A stretch of 64,000 nucleotides of DNA from Accumulibacter sp036625275 (GCF_036625275.1 NZ_JAZKUD010000002.1:183086-247085), one strand, 5' to 3'. Positions 51,047 to 59,741 are shown, numbered from the stretch's first letter. Numbers and translations: made by a program. Notes: a model not told the origin generated them from the sequence alone.

Positions 51047-51149
51047 CTCAGCCCGGTACGGCTTCGGCGAGCAGCGCCAGCGCGTCGGTCTCGAAGCTCT
51101 CGATGCCGACGCGCTTGCAGGAACGTCGTTCCTTGTCGTTCGGCTCGAC
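51047..51149 (-). pseudogene. 3' scrap of the SIR2-like gene
   Basis: Minus-strand EPNDKERRSCKRVGIESFETDALALLAEAVPG followed by a stop parallels the end of the intact SIR2-like protein at 56243-57100 (EPNAKERRFCQRIGIEIVEADALALLAEVVPG). It converges on draG exactly as the duplicated draG scrap converges on the intact SIR2 gene. Confidence 0.85.
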
Positions 51150-51205
51150 GTCGCCGCCGGGACTCCGCGCAGGGATCGAGCCCGCACGCGGCGCCGAGGG
51201 AAAGG

Positions 51206-54200
51206 CTACTTCGCTGGTGCCACGGCGCCCCAGGCGGCGGCTGTGGGCTGCGCGTCGGGAGCTTGCAGCGGCAGCTCGAGTGCGAAGGTGCTTCCCTTGC
51301 CGGGAACGCTGTGCGCCTCGATGCGCCCGCCAAGCACCCGCGTGACGATGCTGTAGACGATGTGCAGACCGAGGCCGCTGCCGCCCTGGCCCAGACGGGT
51401 CGTGTAGAACGGATCGAAGATGCGTGGCAGGAGCTCGGCCGGGATCCCGCAGCCGTTGTCGCGGAAACTCAGGGTAAGGCGCCCGTTCGTTGGCTCGCTC
51501 ACCACGATCTCGAGCACGCCGGCTTCGGCATGTTCGAAGCCATGCACGAGCGCATTGTTCGCCAGGTTGGTGATGACCTGGCCCAAGGGGCCGGGGAAGC
51601 TGTCCATGGCGATGCCCGCCGGAATATTGGTCCGGATGCGATGCGGGGTCTTCTTGTACAGCGGTTGCAGCGTAGCCACGATCTCGTCGACCGTCGCCGC
51701 CAGGTCGAACTGCCGGCGGTGTGCGCTGGTCTGGTCGACGGCGACCTGCTTGAAGTGGGTGAGCAGGTCGTTCGCCTGCAGCAGGCTGCGCGCCAGTAGC
51801 TGGGTGGCCTGCGTCGTCACGGCAAGGTAGTCCCGCAGCGCCGCGCGCGACAGGCTCTTCCCGTCCGCCAGCGCCGAGAATTCGCGCGTTTTGTCGGTCA
51901 GGGTGGTGGCCACCATCAGGCTGTTGCCGAGCGGCGTGCCCAGCTCGTGCGCCACGCCGGCCACCAAAGAACCCAGCGAGGCGAGCTTCTCGCTGCGGAT
52001 CAGTTCTTCCTGGGCGCGACGCAAGGTTTGCAGGGTCTCCCGCAACTGCACGTTGGAGGCGGCCAGTTCCTCGGTACGAAGCCTGACGCGCTCGTCGAGT
52101 TCCTCGTTTGCCTGCCGAAGCGCCTCTTCGGCAAGCTTGCGGGCGGTGAAATCGAGGGTCGCCCCGACCGTGCGCAATGGTCGACGCGATTCGCCCTCGC
52201 CATCGAAAGTCGTTTGCCCCATCGCGAACACCCAGCGGACAACCCCGGCGCGGGGCGCGATGCGGTATTCCGCCTCGTACTGGCCGTCACCGGCCGGGTC
52301 ATGCGTGCGGCCGATCGCGGCCAGGACCTGCGCGCGGTCGTCCGGATGGATGATCTCGATGAACGCATCGATGGTCTTCGGCTGATCGGCTCCCCAGCCG
52401 AACATTTCGCGCAGCTCCGGCGACCAGTAGATCGTGTCCGCGCGGTGATCGCGATCGAAGATGCCAATTCCGGAAACCCGGATCGCCTGGCGCAGCCGTT
52501 CCTCGCTCTGGCGCACCGCTTCTTCCGCGCGCCGGCGCTCGGAAACGTCGCGCACGAAAGCGAAGCCGTAGACGCGCCCGGCGAAGGTGATCGACCTTGC
52601 CGATACGTCGACCGGAAAGGTACTGCCGTCCTTGCGCCGGTAATGCGTTTCACTGTGCAGCGCCCCGGTAGATGGCGTCCCGGTGATTTGGGCACCGGGT
52701 GTCGACGCCTGCCAGTTCGCTTCGGTGACCTCCGGCGCGACGTCCCAAAGGTGCAGACGCAACAGCTCTTCGCGGGTGTAGCCGAGCGAGCGGCACGCCT
52801 GTTCGTTGGCATGGGCGAAGCCGCCGTCCCGGTTCAGCCAGAAGATCGCGTCCGACGCGTGTTCCACCGAGAGCATCGTCAGCTCCAGCATCTCTTCCGA
52901 CTGCTTGCGGGCGGTGATGTCGGCGTGCGTACCCAGCAGCCTCTGCGGCCGCCCCTGCTCGTCGCGGGCCACCACCTTGCCGACCGACTGGATCCAAACC
53001 CATTCGCCCGACTTGTTCTGCAGCCTGTATTCCAGCCGGTACTCGGTACGCGTGCCGTCGACGCACTCGCGCAAGGTCTGTCCGGCATGCTCCCGGTCGT
53101 CCGGGTGCACGCGCTCGAGCCAGGTCACCGCGGTGAGCTTGAGCTCGTCGGGGGTGTAGCCCAGCATGCTGGCATACTCGGCGCTGACCACCGCCTTGCC
53201 GGTGCCGAGATCCAGGTCGTAGAAGCCGAGGTTTCCCGCAACCAGGGCGAGGCGCAGCCGCTCCTCGTTGCTCCGCAGGGACGTTTCGGCGTCCCGGCGC
53301 TTGCGGTTCTCGCGCACGGCCTCGGTGAGACTCGCGCAGTTGTTCAGGAAAGGTTCGAGCAGCGCAACGATGTCCTCGCCGTAGCCGCCCTTGCGGTTGG
53401 CGACGCCGACCATTCCGACCAGCTCGTCGCCGCGGAAGAAGGGCAATCCCATGAACGCGTTCAGCGAAGGATGCCCCGGCGGAACGCCGTGGCCACGCGA
53501 ATCCCCGGACGGATCGTTGGCAATCACCGGCTGTGCCGTGGTCATCACGGCGCCGAAGAGGGTGGTCAGGTTGCGGAACTCCATCCCCTGCGGCGCGTGC
53601 GCCGCATAAAACGCTCGTGTTTCGTCGTTCCAGGCGATGTTGGTGATTGCCTGCGTACGCAGGTAGGGCATGCCGTCCTGGTCGTGGAGCACTTCGCCGA
53701 TGAAACCGTATTCGCTGCCGGTCATTTCCAGCAGTGCAGTCAGCATGTGCTCGAAGACGTCTTGGGTATCTGCACCGGCGATGTACAGGGCCTGCGTGCG
53801 GCTGATCGCGTTGAGCAGCGTGTTGGAGCCGCGCAAAGACATTTCCGCGCGCCTGCGAAGCCGGATGTTGTTGACCAGCACGAGCACGGCGAGGGTCAGG
53901 GTGAGCACCACGGCCACCGTCGCCCAGACGGTGCTTCGATACTGGTCGTAAAGCGTGGGCGGCTTGCCGACCACGAGGCTTCCTGAGGGAAGATCGGACT
54001 CGCTGATGCCGTGGTGCTGCATTCGGCCGTAGTGGTAGATATGGGTGACCGGCGCCTCCTGAACCGGAATGCGCCGTGCGTCCTCGCCGTTGAGGATGCG
54101 GACTGCCATCTGCCCGGCGGACCGACCGACCTCGGTGCCATCCTCGACCTTGCCGCCGAGGGTCAGGCCGCTCTGGACGCGATGGCTCGTGATGTCGAAC

Positions 54201-55075
54201 AGCGGTGCCGGCGATGCGGCGCCGACCCGCTCGATGACTTCCGCCGGGCTGTACCACTTGCCCGCCGCGTCATGAGCCGAGGCCAGCACGAAGACGATGT
54301 CTTCCGGCGACAGCGCAGCGGCGCTGGCGATGATCTCTTCGAGTTTGAGGTCGTGGCTGATCCGGATCGGGATGTTCGTCTTCAAGGCGCTGAGGGCGTC
54401 GCGGGCGTGGTCGAAGCCCGATCCGGAATCGGCACGGTTCGCATACACCATCACTTTGGCGGCCCTCGGACGCATGCGCTGCGCTGCCTGTACGGTCGAG
54501 GGAATGTCCAGCCGCTCGATCACGCCGGTGATCGGGATCCCGGGAGCGATCCTGTTCGCGTCGAAGGCGGTTGCGTCGCTGAAGACGACCGGCGTGCCAG
54601 CGAACAGCGAAGCGTGATGCCTGACGGCAAAGGAAAGGGCTGCGTCGTCCGTGGCGATCACCAGGTCAAAGCGCTGCGAGTGGTAGCGGCGCCCGAGGTA
54701 GTCGGCGAAGCCACGGTCGTCGTAGGGCGCGGGCAGTCGCAGGACGTCCATGTGTTCCAGGAAGATCTCGGGATGCAGGCGACTCTCCTTGAGCACCGCC
54801 ATGATTCCATCGACCTGGGCGTTGGTCCACGCGAACCCCCCATGGTAGGAATTCAGCACCAGAACGGCCTGGCGATCAGAGGCTGCACTGACATCGTCGG
54901 TTCCGGCGATGAAAGTCGCCAGCAGTGCCGCCAGGCCGAGGAGGCGGATGCGATTCAGCGCGCGGCGACCGGTCTCCCGTAATCGGGCGAGCCGTCCTGC
55001 GGCGCTCGGGCCGCTTTCCGCGGCTGCGTCCCCGTCAGATGTCGTGTCTTCGATGGCCTTCTTCATGACGCCCAA
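51206..55075 (-). CDS. Multi-PAS sensor histidine kinase with ABC-substrate-binding-type sensor
   Basis: 1289 residues. A signal/membrane segment (about 40-62) leads to a periplasmic ABC substrate-binding-like domain (about 68-360, VLVLNSYHGGFAWTNAQVDGI, RSAGQMAVRILNGE), then a membrane helix (about 381-403), a GAF domain (about 425-590), three PAS/PAC units (about 605-990) and a HisKA/HATPase module (GVAHELGTPLGNSLMV with the His; DNGCGIPAELLPRIFDPFYTTR; GGSGLGLHIVYS). No receiver domain. It follows a response regulator gene by 143 bp. The ligand is unknown. Confidence 0.9.
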   Translation of the reverse strand: MGVMKKAIEDTTSDGDAAAESGPSAAGRLARLRETGRRALNRIRLLGLAALLATFIAGTDDVSAASDRQAVLVLNSYHGGFAWTNAQVDGIMAVLKESRLHPEIFLEHMDVLRLPAPYDDRGFADYLGRRYHSQRFDLVIATDDAALSFAVRHHASLFAGTPVVFSDATAFDANRIAPGIPITGVIERLDIPSTVQAAQRMRPRAAKVMVYANRADSGSGFDHARDALSALKTNIPIRISHDLKLEEIIASAAALSPEDIVFVLASAHDAAGKWYSPAEVIERVGAASPAPLFDITSHRVQSGLTLGGKVEDGTEVGRSAGQMAVRILNGEDARRIPVQEAPVTHIYHYGRMQHHGISESDLPSGSLVVGKPPTLYDQYRSTVWATVAVVLTLTLAVLVLVNNIRLRRRAEMSLRGSNTLLNAISRTQALYIAGADTQDVFEHMLTALLEMTGSEYGFIGEVLHDQDGMPYLRTQAITNIAWNDETRAFYAAHAPQGMEFRNLTTLFGAVMTTAQPVIANDPSGDSRGHGVPPGHPSLNAFMGLPFFRGDELVGMVGVANRKGGYGEDIVALLEPFLNNCASLTEAVRENRKRRDAETSLRSNEERLRLALVAGNLGFYDLDLGTGKAVVSAEYASMLGYTPDELKLTAVTWLERVHPDDREHAGQTLRECVDGTRTEYRLEYRLQNKSGEWVWIQSVGKVVARDEQGRPQRLLGTHADITARKQSEEMLELTMLSVEHASDAIFWLNRDGGFAHANEQACRSLGYTREELLRLHLWDVAPEVTEANWQASTPGAQITGTPSTGALHSETHYRRKDGSTFPVDVSARSITFAGRVYGFAFVRDVSERRRAEEAVRQSEERLRQAIRVSGIGIFDRDHRADTIYWSPELREMFGWGADQPKTIDAFIEIIHPDDRAQVLAAIGRTHDPAGDGQYEAEYRIAPRAGVVRWVFAMGQTTFDGEGESRRPLRTVGATLDFTARKLAEEALRQANEELDERVRLRTEELAASNVQLRETLQTLRRAQEELIRSEKLASLGSLVAGVAHELGTPLGNSLMVATTLTDKTREFSALADGKSLSRAALRDYLAVTTQATQLLARSLLQANDLLTHFKQVAVDQTSAHRRQFDLAATVDEIVATLQPLYKKTPHRIRTNIPAGIAMDSFPGPLGQVITNLANNALVHGFEHAEAGVLEIVVSEPTNGRLTLSFRDNGCGIPAELLPRIFDPFYTTRLGQGGSGLGLHIVYSIVTRVLGGRIEAHSVPGKGSTFALELPLQAPDAQPTAAAWGAVAPAK

Positions 55076-55218
55076 CGCACCTCCAGACGTCCCGCGCGAT
55101 GCTTCGCCGACATGGCCTACGGCCGCAATACGGCGACGCCGGGTTCATGCACCGGCCGGACTTTCCGAAAGCGCGGCCGGCCGGTGCCATTTTGTCGACT
55201 CCCGCCGCGTTGACGTCG

Positions 55219-55797
55219 TCAGTGCGCCGGTCGAGGGGAAAGCAACTCGGTGATGGTGTCGATCAGCAACGACCGCGGCACGCCGGACTTCGTCAGATAG
55301 CCATCGACTTCGGGGATGTTGCGCACCGCCTGTTCGCTGAAGAGTCCCGGATGGCCGGTGCGGATGACGATCTTCACCTGCTGCAGCTCGAGTTCCTGCC
55401 GGATCGCGCGCGCCAGCACCAAGCCCGCATCGGCCGTTTCCATCACGACATCAAGCAGGACCAGGTCGATATCCGGGCGTGCCACGAGCACTTCGCGTGC
55501 CTCGCGTGCCGAGTGGGCGTGGATCAGTGCGAGAGGACGGCCGTGGATGCGCTCTCCTCCGAGTGCGAGCAAGGTTGCCTCGTGGACGCCGGGGTCGTCG
55601 TCGACGATGAGGATGAACCAACGCTCTGCGGTGAGTTCCAGGGGTTCTGTGTCCTCCCTGGATTCATCGGCGAACTCGATCTCGTCGCTTTGGCCGGAGA
55701 GGAGGAATTTCGATACCCCATCGGCACCGCACCGTTCGGCCCGCGCACGCAGTGTCGGCCCATTGGGAAGACGGGAGGCGTAATGAATGTGCTTCAT
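55219..55797 (-). CDS. Single-domain response regulator
   Basis: 192 residues. A 60-residue N-terminal extension precedes a receiver domain with the acidic pair in FILIVDDDPG (D66-D68), phosphoacceptor D116 (LVLLDVVMET), T in IRTGHPG and K in GYLTKSG. The N-terminal part resembles the start of DUF3369-type regulators, but no output domain follows. Probable partner of the kinase immediately downstream. Confidence 0.88.
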   Translation of the reverse strand: MKHIHYASRLPNGPTLRARAERCGADGVSKFLLSGQSDEIEFADESREDTEPLELTAERWFILIVDDDPGVHEATLLALGGERIHGRPLALIHAHSAREAREVLVARPDIDLVLLDVVMETADAGLVLARAIRQELELQQVKIVIRTGHPGLFSEQAVRNIPEVDGYLTKSGVPRSLLIDTITELLSPRPAH

Positions 55798-56117
55798 GGA
55801 GTTTCTCCTTTGGGGCTCGGCGGCGCCCTTTGACTAGGCAGATCATAGTACCAACATCGGCACCTGGGCAATGACCGTGGCGTCGGCGGGTTGTCGTGTA
55901 CTGGCGAATCGCCGGGGGAATGTCCGCCTGGCGGAGAGCACGTCGCTGGCTACTGCCGGTTCCGCGGATCCTCCGTGCGAGAACCGGCGAGTGCGCGCGC
56001 CTGGGCGGTGGGCGCAGTGGCGGCGAAGGGTAGAATTCGAACCTTTGCCCGAGACTTGCGACTCCGGCGGACTCCGACAGGACCTTCCCATGTGGCAACG
56101 AGCCCCCGACTTCACCG
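55798..56117. other. Gap upstream of the response regulator
   Basis: 320 bases with no gene I can support. It should contain the promoter of the minus-strand regulator/kinase pair; I see no sigma-54 box or NifA site in it. Confidence 0.4.
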
Positions 56118-56230
56118 GCATCTCCGGCATGCTCGCCGGTGCGCTGTACGGGCCGCAGGCCATTCCGAAACGCTGGCTCAAGGCTCTCGACGCCGATGTC
56201 GCCGACCGCTGCCGCTTGCCGCCTGATCGG
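56118..56230 (+). pseudogene. draG 3' scrap
   Basis: GISGMLAGALYGPQAIPKRWLKALDADVADRCR repeats the C-terminal part of DraG (IAGMLAGALYGPQAIPKRWLKALDADIADRCR), and over 100 bases the DNA is nearly identical to 50893-50990. There is no start or N-terminal part. Confidence 0.9.
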
Positions 56231-56242
56231 TTGTCGGACCAA

Positions 56243-57100
56243 TCAGCCCGGCACGACCTCGGCCAGCAGCGCCAGCGCATCGGCTTCGACGATCTCGATG
56301 CCGATGCGCTGGCAGAAACGCCGCTCCTTGGCGTTCGGCTCGGCGATCAACGCCCAGCCAGCCGGCTCGACAGCGGCATCATGGATCAGGTCGGCGAGGA
56401 CCATGCGCTCGGTGTCACGATCGAGGCGCATGCCGAGCAGGAGATAGCGCCGGCCACGGCGACGCGCCTTGACGAACGACGGCACGGCGAAACCGCCCAT
56501 CAGCTCGGTGATGTAATCCACATAGTCGGCGTCGGAGGCGATGTAGCTCGGCTCCGGCAGCGGCGCGCCCATCGGCTTGAAGAGCACCGGCAGCGCCGTA
56601 TCGGCCTCCGCAGGCGAGATGACGCGGTAACGGCCACCGTCCGAGACATACAGCTTGAAGCGATAGTCGGTGCCGCCGAGGCGTGCGCAACCGAGGATCA
56701 GCAGGTGTGGCGTCCCGGCATAGGAATCGAGCAACTGCGTATCGCGGTTGATGTCGATGACGTAGGGTGGCCGCAGCGTCGCCAGCCACGCGTGCAGTGC
56801 CGCACGCGTCCAGCGCGTGCCGCCGTAAGTGCTGTCGAGGAAGCGCGTGACGGCGTTCCTGCCGCGCTTGAGTTCGACGTTCATCGCCGCCCTGGGGAAC
56901 TCGTACATCAGCTTCGGCGCCATCGGCCGTCCGCCATTCATCGCCAGGATCAGTTGCTCGCTGGTCGCGGGAATCTCCCGACCGTCGGCCAGCGAGGTCA
57001 CATCGGCCAGCACGCCGGGTCCGAGATAGGGAACGATGCGGCCGTCGGCAAGGCCGGATTGCCAGTCATCGAGAAGGTTGGTGGGGGTGATTGTCGACAT
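56243..57100 (-). CDS. nif-linked SIR2-like protein
   Basis: 285 residues. RIVPYLGPGV near residue 20 is a SIR2-type glycine loop, YVIDINRDTQLLDS replaces the TTNYDxLLE motif, and VLFKPMGAP stands at the place of the KxHG motif with the catalytic His changed to Met. The fold is therefore SIR2-like (SIR2_2), probably NAD-binding, with altered active-site residues. A TGT-N10-ACA site lies 99 bp upstream of ATG 57100. It lay next to draG before the kinase pair intervened, hinting at a link to NAD-dependent nitrogenase control; that is inference. Confidence 0.78.
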   Translation of the reverse strand: MSTITPTNLLDDWQSGLADGRIVPYLGPGVLADVTSLADGREIPATSEQLILAMNGGRPMAPKLMYEFPRAAMNVELKRGRNAVTRFLDSTYGGTRWTRAALHAWLATLRPPYVIDINRDTQLLDSYAGTPHLLILGCARLGGTDYRFKLYVSDGGRYRVISPAEADTALPVLFKPMGAPLPEPSYIASDADYVDYITELMGGFAVPSFVKARRRGRRYLLLGMRLDRDTERMVLADLIHDAAVEPAGWALIAEPNAKERRFCQRIGIEIVEADALALLAEVVPG

Positions 57101-57142
57101 GGTGCATACTCCGGGTGGGTTCCCCGTGTCCACGCAAGAAGC

Positions 57143-57157
57143 GCGCCTGCCTCGCCA
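57143..57157 (-). promoter_or_regulatory. Weak sigma-54 promoter candidate for the SIR2-like gene
   Basis: Minus-strand TGGCGAG-GCAG-GCGC has GG and GC at the right spacing but a poor -12 box. An overlapping alternative (TGGCGAC-TGGC-TGGC at 57154-57168) is about as good. Either fits the UAS upstream. Confidence 0.4.
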
Positions 57158-57198
57158 GCCAGTCGCCAAGGCTTGATCGGCTCCTGCGGCAATCGGGA

Positions 57199-57214
57199 TG
57201 TCGGTTTCGTTACA
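57199..57214. promoter_or_regulatory. NifA UAS upstream of the SIR2-like gene
   Basis: TGTCGGTTTCGTTACA matches TGT-N10-ACA and keeps the TGTCG arm. It is 42 bp upstream of a candidate -24/-12 element. Confidence 0.65.
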
Positions 57215-57427
57215 AAACTGTCGTCAGTCCTGGCACGCCATGGGTCAAGAGGCTGACTGATCAGGACACTGCCAGTCCCTGCCCTGGGTGTGAATGAAAG
57301 TGTTGGGAGGTAGTTTCGGCTCGTGGAAGAAGATCTGTTCGCCTGGCTGAAACTCTGGCCAGTCGCCTTCTCGGAGAGCGCCGCGCGGCCAGGGTGCCAT
57401 GCCGTAGCGCGTCCGGTTGACCGACAT

Positions 57428-57434
57428 GTTGGGC
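57428..57434 (-). other. Half attC-like site after the GFA gene
   Basis: GCCCAAC on the minus strand and the following bases (through about 57385) repeat the sequence of the attC-like site at 63820-63881 (GTCGGTCAACCGGACGCGCTACGGC), but the second half diverges. It looks like a truncated cassette end. The next 180 bases include a short open frame (57245-57433) without a recognisable product. Confidence 0.5.
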
Positions 57435-57446
57435 GGAAACATCCAT

Positions 57447-57845
57447 TTACGCCGGATACCGCTCGAATTCGGGAAGCTCATGAACATGCGTCATCCAGCC
57501 GAGCCGTTCGGCTACTTGGATTTGCAATGTGGGCGGAAGAGCGTCGGGGTCATCGAGCGTTGATGTCTGAATGTCGACTAGCCCCGGAAGAATTGCGGCA
57601 TTGCGATAAAAAAGGCCGCTCCCACACTCGGCGCAGAAGCTGCGCATGGCGGTACCTGACGAATTGATCGTCTTTGGCTGCCCTTCCGTTACCGTCAGGG
57701 CTGACTCAGGAAACATCGCCCAAGCCACCATAGGCGCCCCCGCACTTCTTCGGCAGTCGCTGCAATGACACAAGGCGACCACCTTGGGTTCGCCTGCCAG
57801 CTGATAGCGGATTGCGCCGCATAAGCATTGCCCGTAGTAATTCAC
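57447..57845 (-). CDS. GFA-family (CENP-V/Gfa-like) zinc protein
   Basis: 132 residues. CLCGAIRY, CHCSDCRRSAGAP and CAECGSGLFY carry the zinc cysteines of the GFA family. Named after a glutathione-dependent formaldehyde-activating enzyme, but the activity of most members is unknown. Intact small gene with a half attC-like site after its stop, so likely a former cassette. Confidence 0.92.
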   Translation of the reverse strand: MNYYGQCLCGAIRYQLAGEPKVVALCHCSDCRRSAGAPMVAWAMFPESALTVTEGQPKTINSSGTAMRSFCAECGSGLFYRNAAILPGLVDIQTSTLDDPDALPPTLQIQVAERLGWMTHVHELPEFERYPA

Positions 57846-57918
57846 AACAGTCCCTCCTCGGTCCAGTTATCGCCACACTCTTTCGCCGACGCTCCGCGAC
57901 GACGCCCTCGGCGCTTGC

Positions 57919-58038
57919 ACCTGCTTTACCAACCATCGCCACCCAATGGACTACCCCGGCTTCGTCGCCGCGGGCCTGCCGATCGGATCGGGCGTCACCG
58001 AGGCGGCCTGCAAGACCCTGGTCAAGCTCTGGCCATAG
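57919..58038 (+). pseudogene. ISKra4-type transposase scrap
   Basis: TNHRHPMDYPGFVAAGLPIGSGVTEAACKTLVK is the conserved C-terminal stretch of ISKra4-family transposases. It ends in an early TAG, and the rest of the gene is missing. Confidence 0.75.
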
Positions 58039-58116
58039 GACTTCCACCTATGGAGTAACGCACCATGCCTGGCGCAGCGTCCGGTTGACCGCCGGGTTCG
58101 GCCCCATGCTTACGCA

Positions 58117-58416
58117 CTACGCACTACGCGAATGGCGTGCTACGTACTGACGAAGCACACTATCCATGAGCGATTGCCAACCTTCCCCGGTTGACTTGAA
58201 GTACGCAACAACCTCCGGGCTGTAGCGCACAGAGACCAGTAACTTCTTATTCTCGGATTTCGGCCGACCGCGCAGAGCTTTCAGCGGAACCATGGCGCTC
58301 AATTGCTTTGGCGTGAGCAGCTGTGCATCGGGGTCAGTTTTTGCCGCTGCGGTAATGGCCCTGTCCTCTTCCACGGTAGGCATACGGATGGTAGGGCGCT
58401 TAGAAATTCTCGACAT
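58117..58416 (-). CDS. brnA: BrnA-family antitoxin
   Basis: 99 residues. The C-terminal half (RGRPKSENKKLLVSVRYSPEVVAYFKSTGEGWQSLMDSVLRQYV) is the BrnA ribbon-helix-helix type DNA-binding region. It overlaps the 3' end of brnT by 17 bases in the normal toxin-first order. Confidence 0.88.
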   Translation of the reverse strand: MSRISKRPTIRMPTVEEDRAITAAAKTDPDAQLLTPKQLSAMVPLKALRGRPKSENKKLLVSVRYSPEVVAYFKSTGEGWQSLMDSVLRQYVARHSRSA

Positions 58417-58664
58417 AGTGTTTCACCTCGCGTCGATTGGCACGGCGAAGGCTGATGATCATTCGCACTTCGCCACGATCTACAAACGCCACGTAGTACA
58501 GGATTTCGGTTTTCGGAGCGAGCGCGATCATCCGTATTTCGTTGTACTCAAACCGACCATCAACCCACACCTGCGCGGCTTCCCAGTCGAATTCTTCCGT
58601 CATGCCCAGCGACAAACCATGTTTGGTTTGCTGCGTCCTTGGCCAGATCGAACTCGATGCGCAT
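58400..58664 (-). pseudogene. brnT: BrnT-family toxin, frameshifted
   Basis: ATG 58664 starts MRIEFDLAKDAANQ, the BrnT N-terminus, but the HGLSLGMTEEFDWEAAQVWVDGRFEYNEIRM...RRANRREVKHYVENF part lies in another frame. About five bases seem to be missing between AAN and KHGLSL. BrnT is an RNase toxin; here it is probably inactive while the antitoxin persists. Confidence 0.8.
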
Positions 58665-58670
58665 GTTTTA

Positions 58671-58682
58671 CTGTAGCTACAG
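58671..58682. promoter_or_regulatory. Palindromic operator candidate of brnTA
   Basis: CTGTAGCTACAG is a perfect 12-bp palindrome seven bases upstream of the brnT ATG, a fitting BrnA autoregulation site. Confidence 0.6.
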
Positions 58683-58786
58683 ATAATAGGGCTGTCAATG
58701 GCATGTGAACCGATCATCATGGGGCCGCATGTGGAAGCTCGGGCGACGGCCGCAGTTTTATGCGACCGGTCGTCTGGAGCGCAGGG

Positions 58787-58910
58787 TTAATGTGAAAGTC
58801 GCGTATGCGACTCACGAGCCTCCCCTCCCCCTCGCGAGGGAGGGTTGGGGGAGAGGGAAACGGTCATGACTTTCATGATTGGGGGTGCCTGGAAAAGTCA
58901 TGACCGTTAG
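58787..58910. repeat. Hairpin-ended repeat element, copy A
   Basis: Begins TTAATGTGAAAGTCGCG and ends in a stem-loop (58861-58906) whose arms CGGTCATGACTTT/AAAGTCATGACCG pair. The same start and end, with a longer inside, recur at 61461-61734 in the same orientation. The element fills most of the gap between brnT and the LysE gene. Confidence 0.8.
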
Positions 58911-59020
58911 CGAAGTAATCGGTCCGCTGCCGCAAATCGCGCCGAAGAAACACCGGCTTATCGTGTTGTAAATGATGCGCTAGAAATTGTTCAACTCCGG
59001 TTTCGCTACTGACTCAAGAC

Positions 59021-59092
59021 GCCCAACGTTGGGGGTAAGGGGCGCGGATGCGGCTTGCTGGCAGAGCGTCCCGCCTGACCGAAGGGTTCGCG
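59021..59092 (-). other. attC-like recombination site after the LysE gene
   Basis: On the plus strand it runs from GCCCAAC to GTTCGCG, 72 bases with an imperfect internal dyad (GGGGCGCGG/GGGACGC-type arms). On the minus (gene) strand the last box is GTTGGGC. It begins right at the stop of the LysE gene. Confidence 0.65.
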
Positions 59093-59722
59093 TCACTGCG
59101 TTTGGCGCTGGGCCAACAGAGCCCACACACCTGCGGTGCAGATGAGCCCGCCACCGGCAAAGTTGAAGACTCGCTGCGCCCGAGTTGACCGGATAAGTGC
59201 GCTCGCCGCGGCCGCAAACACGGCATACAGAGTCGCATTTGTGGCCGCCATGACTACGAAGGTTGTGCCGAGCAACCAAAGTTGGGGCGTGGCGTCAGCG
59301 GCCGGGTTGAGGAATTGCGGCAAGAAAGCCACGAAGAAGACGATGCCCTTAGGGTTGAGAGCCGTGACCAAGTAAGCGTTGGCAAAGAGCTTCCAAAAAG
59401 ATCGGGGTTGCTCCGGGGCAACTATGGTCGCCGGCGTTACACCGGCTCGCAGCAGCTTGATGCCTAGGTAGAGAAGGTAAAGCCCGCCAGCCAGCTTCAC
59501 GACGGTGAACCAGAAAGACGACGTCGCAAGAAGCGCCCCAAGACCAATCAGCGACAGCGCCAGTGCGGTGGAATCACCGAGCGCTACGCCGAGCACCAGA
59601 GGTACGTTAGCCTTGCGACCGTAGGAAGCGGAGTAACTGATGACGGTAAGGATGGTTGGCCCTGGGATGGCAAGCAGAACGGCGGATGCCGCCACGAAGG
59701 CAATCCAAAGTTCGATTTGCAT
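59093..59722 (-). CDS. LysE/RhtB-family exporter
   Basis: 209 residues, six predicted membrane helices. FVAASAVLLAIPGPTILTVISYSASYGRKA is the family motif and NPKGIVFFVAFLPQF the second. Exports amino acids or related small molecules. AAGGAG stands before ATG 59722, and the start follows a cassette boundary (GTTAGGCGTCACGAAAGGAG). Confidence 0.93.
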   Translation of the reverse strand: MQIELWIAFVAASAVLLAIPGPTILTVISYSASYGRKANVPLVLGVALGDSTALALSLIGLGALLATSSFWFTVVKLAGGLYLLYLGIKLLRAGVTPATIVAPEQPRSFWKLFANAYLVTALNPKGIVFFVAFLPQFLNPAADATPQLWLLGTTFVVMAATNATLYAVFAAAASALIRSTRAQRVFNFAGGGLICTAGVWALLAQRQTQ

Positions 59723-59741
59723 ACAACACTCCTTTCGTGAC

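Noticed and set aside
55798..56117. NifA site in front of the response regulator
   Set aside because: TGTCGTGTACTGGCGA near 55895 lacks the ACA half, and there is no -24/-12 element.
57245..57487. Minus-strand frame MFMSFPNSSG...
   Set aside because: It overlaps the GFA stop and a half attC-like site; the visible protein similarity to the 63758-64000 frame comes from the shared attC DNA.
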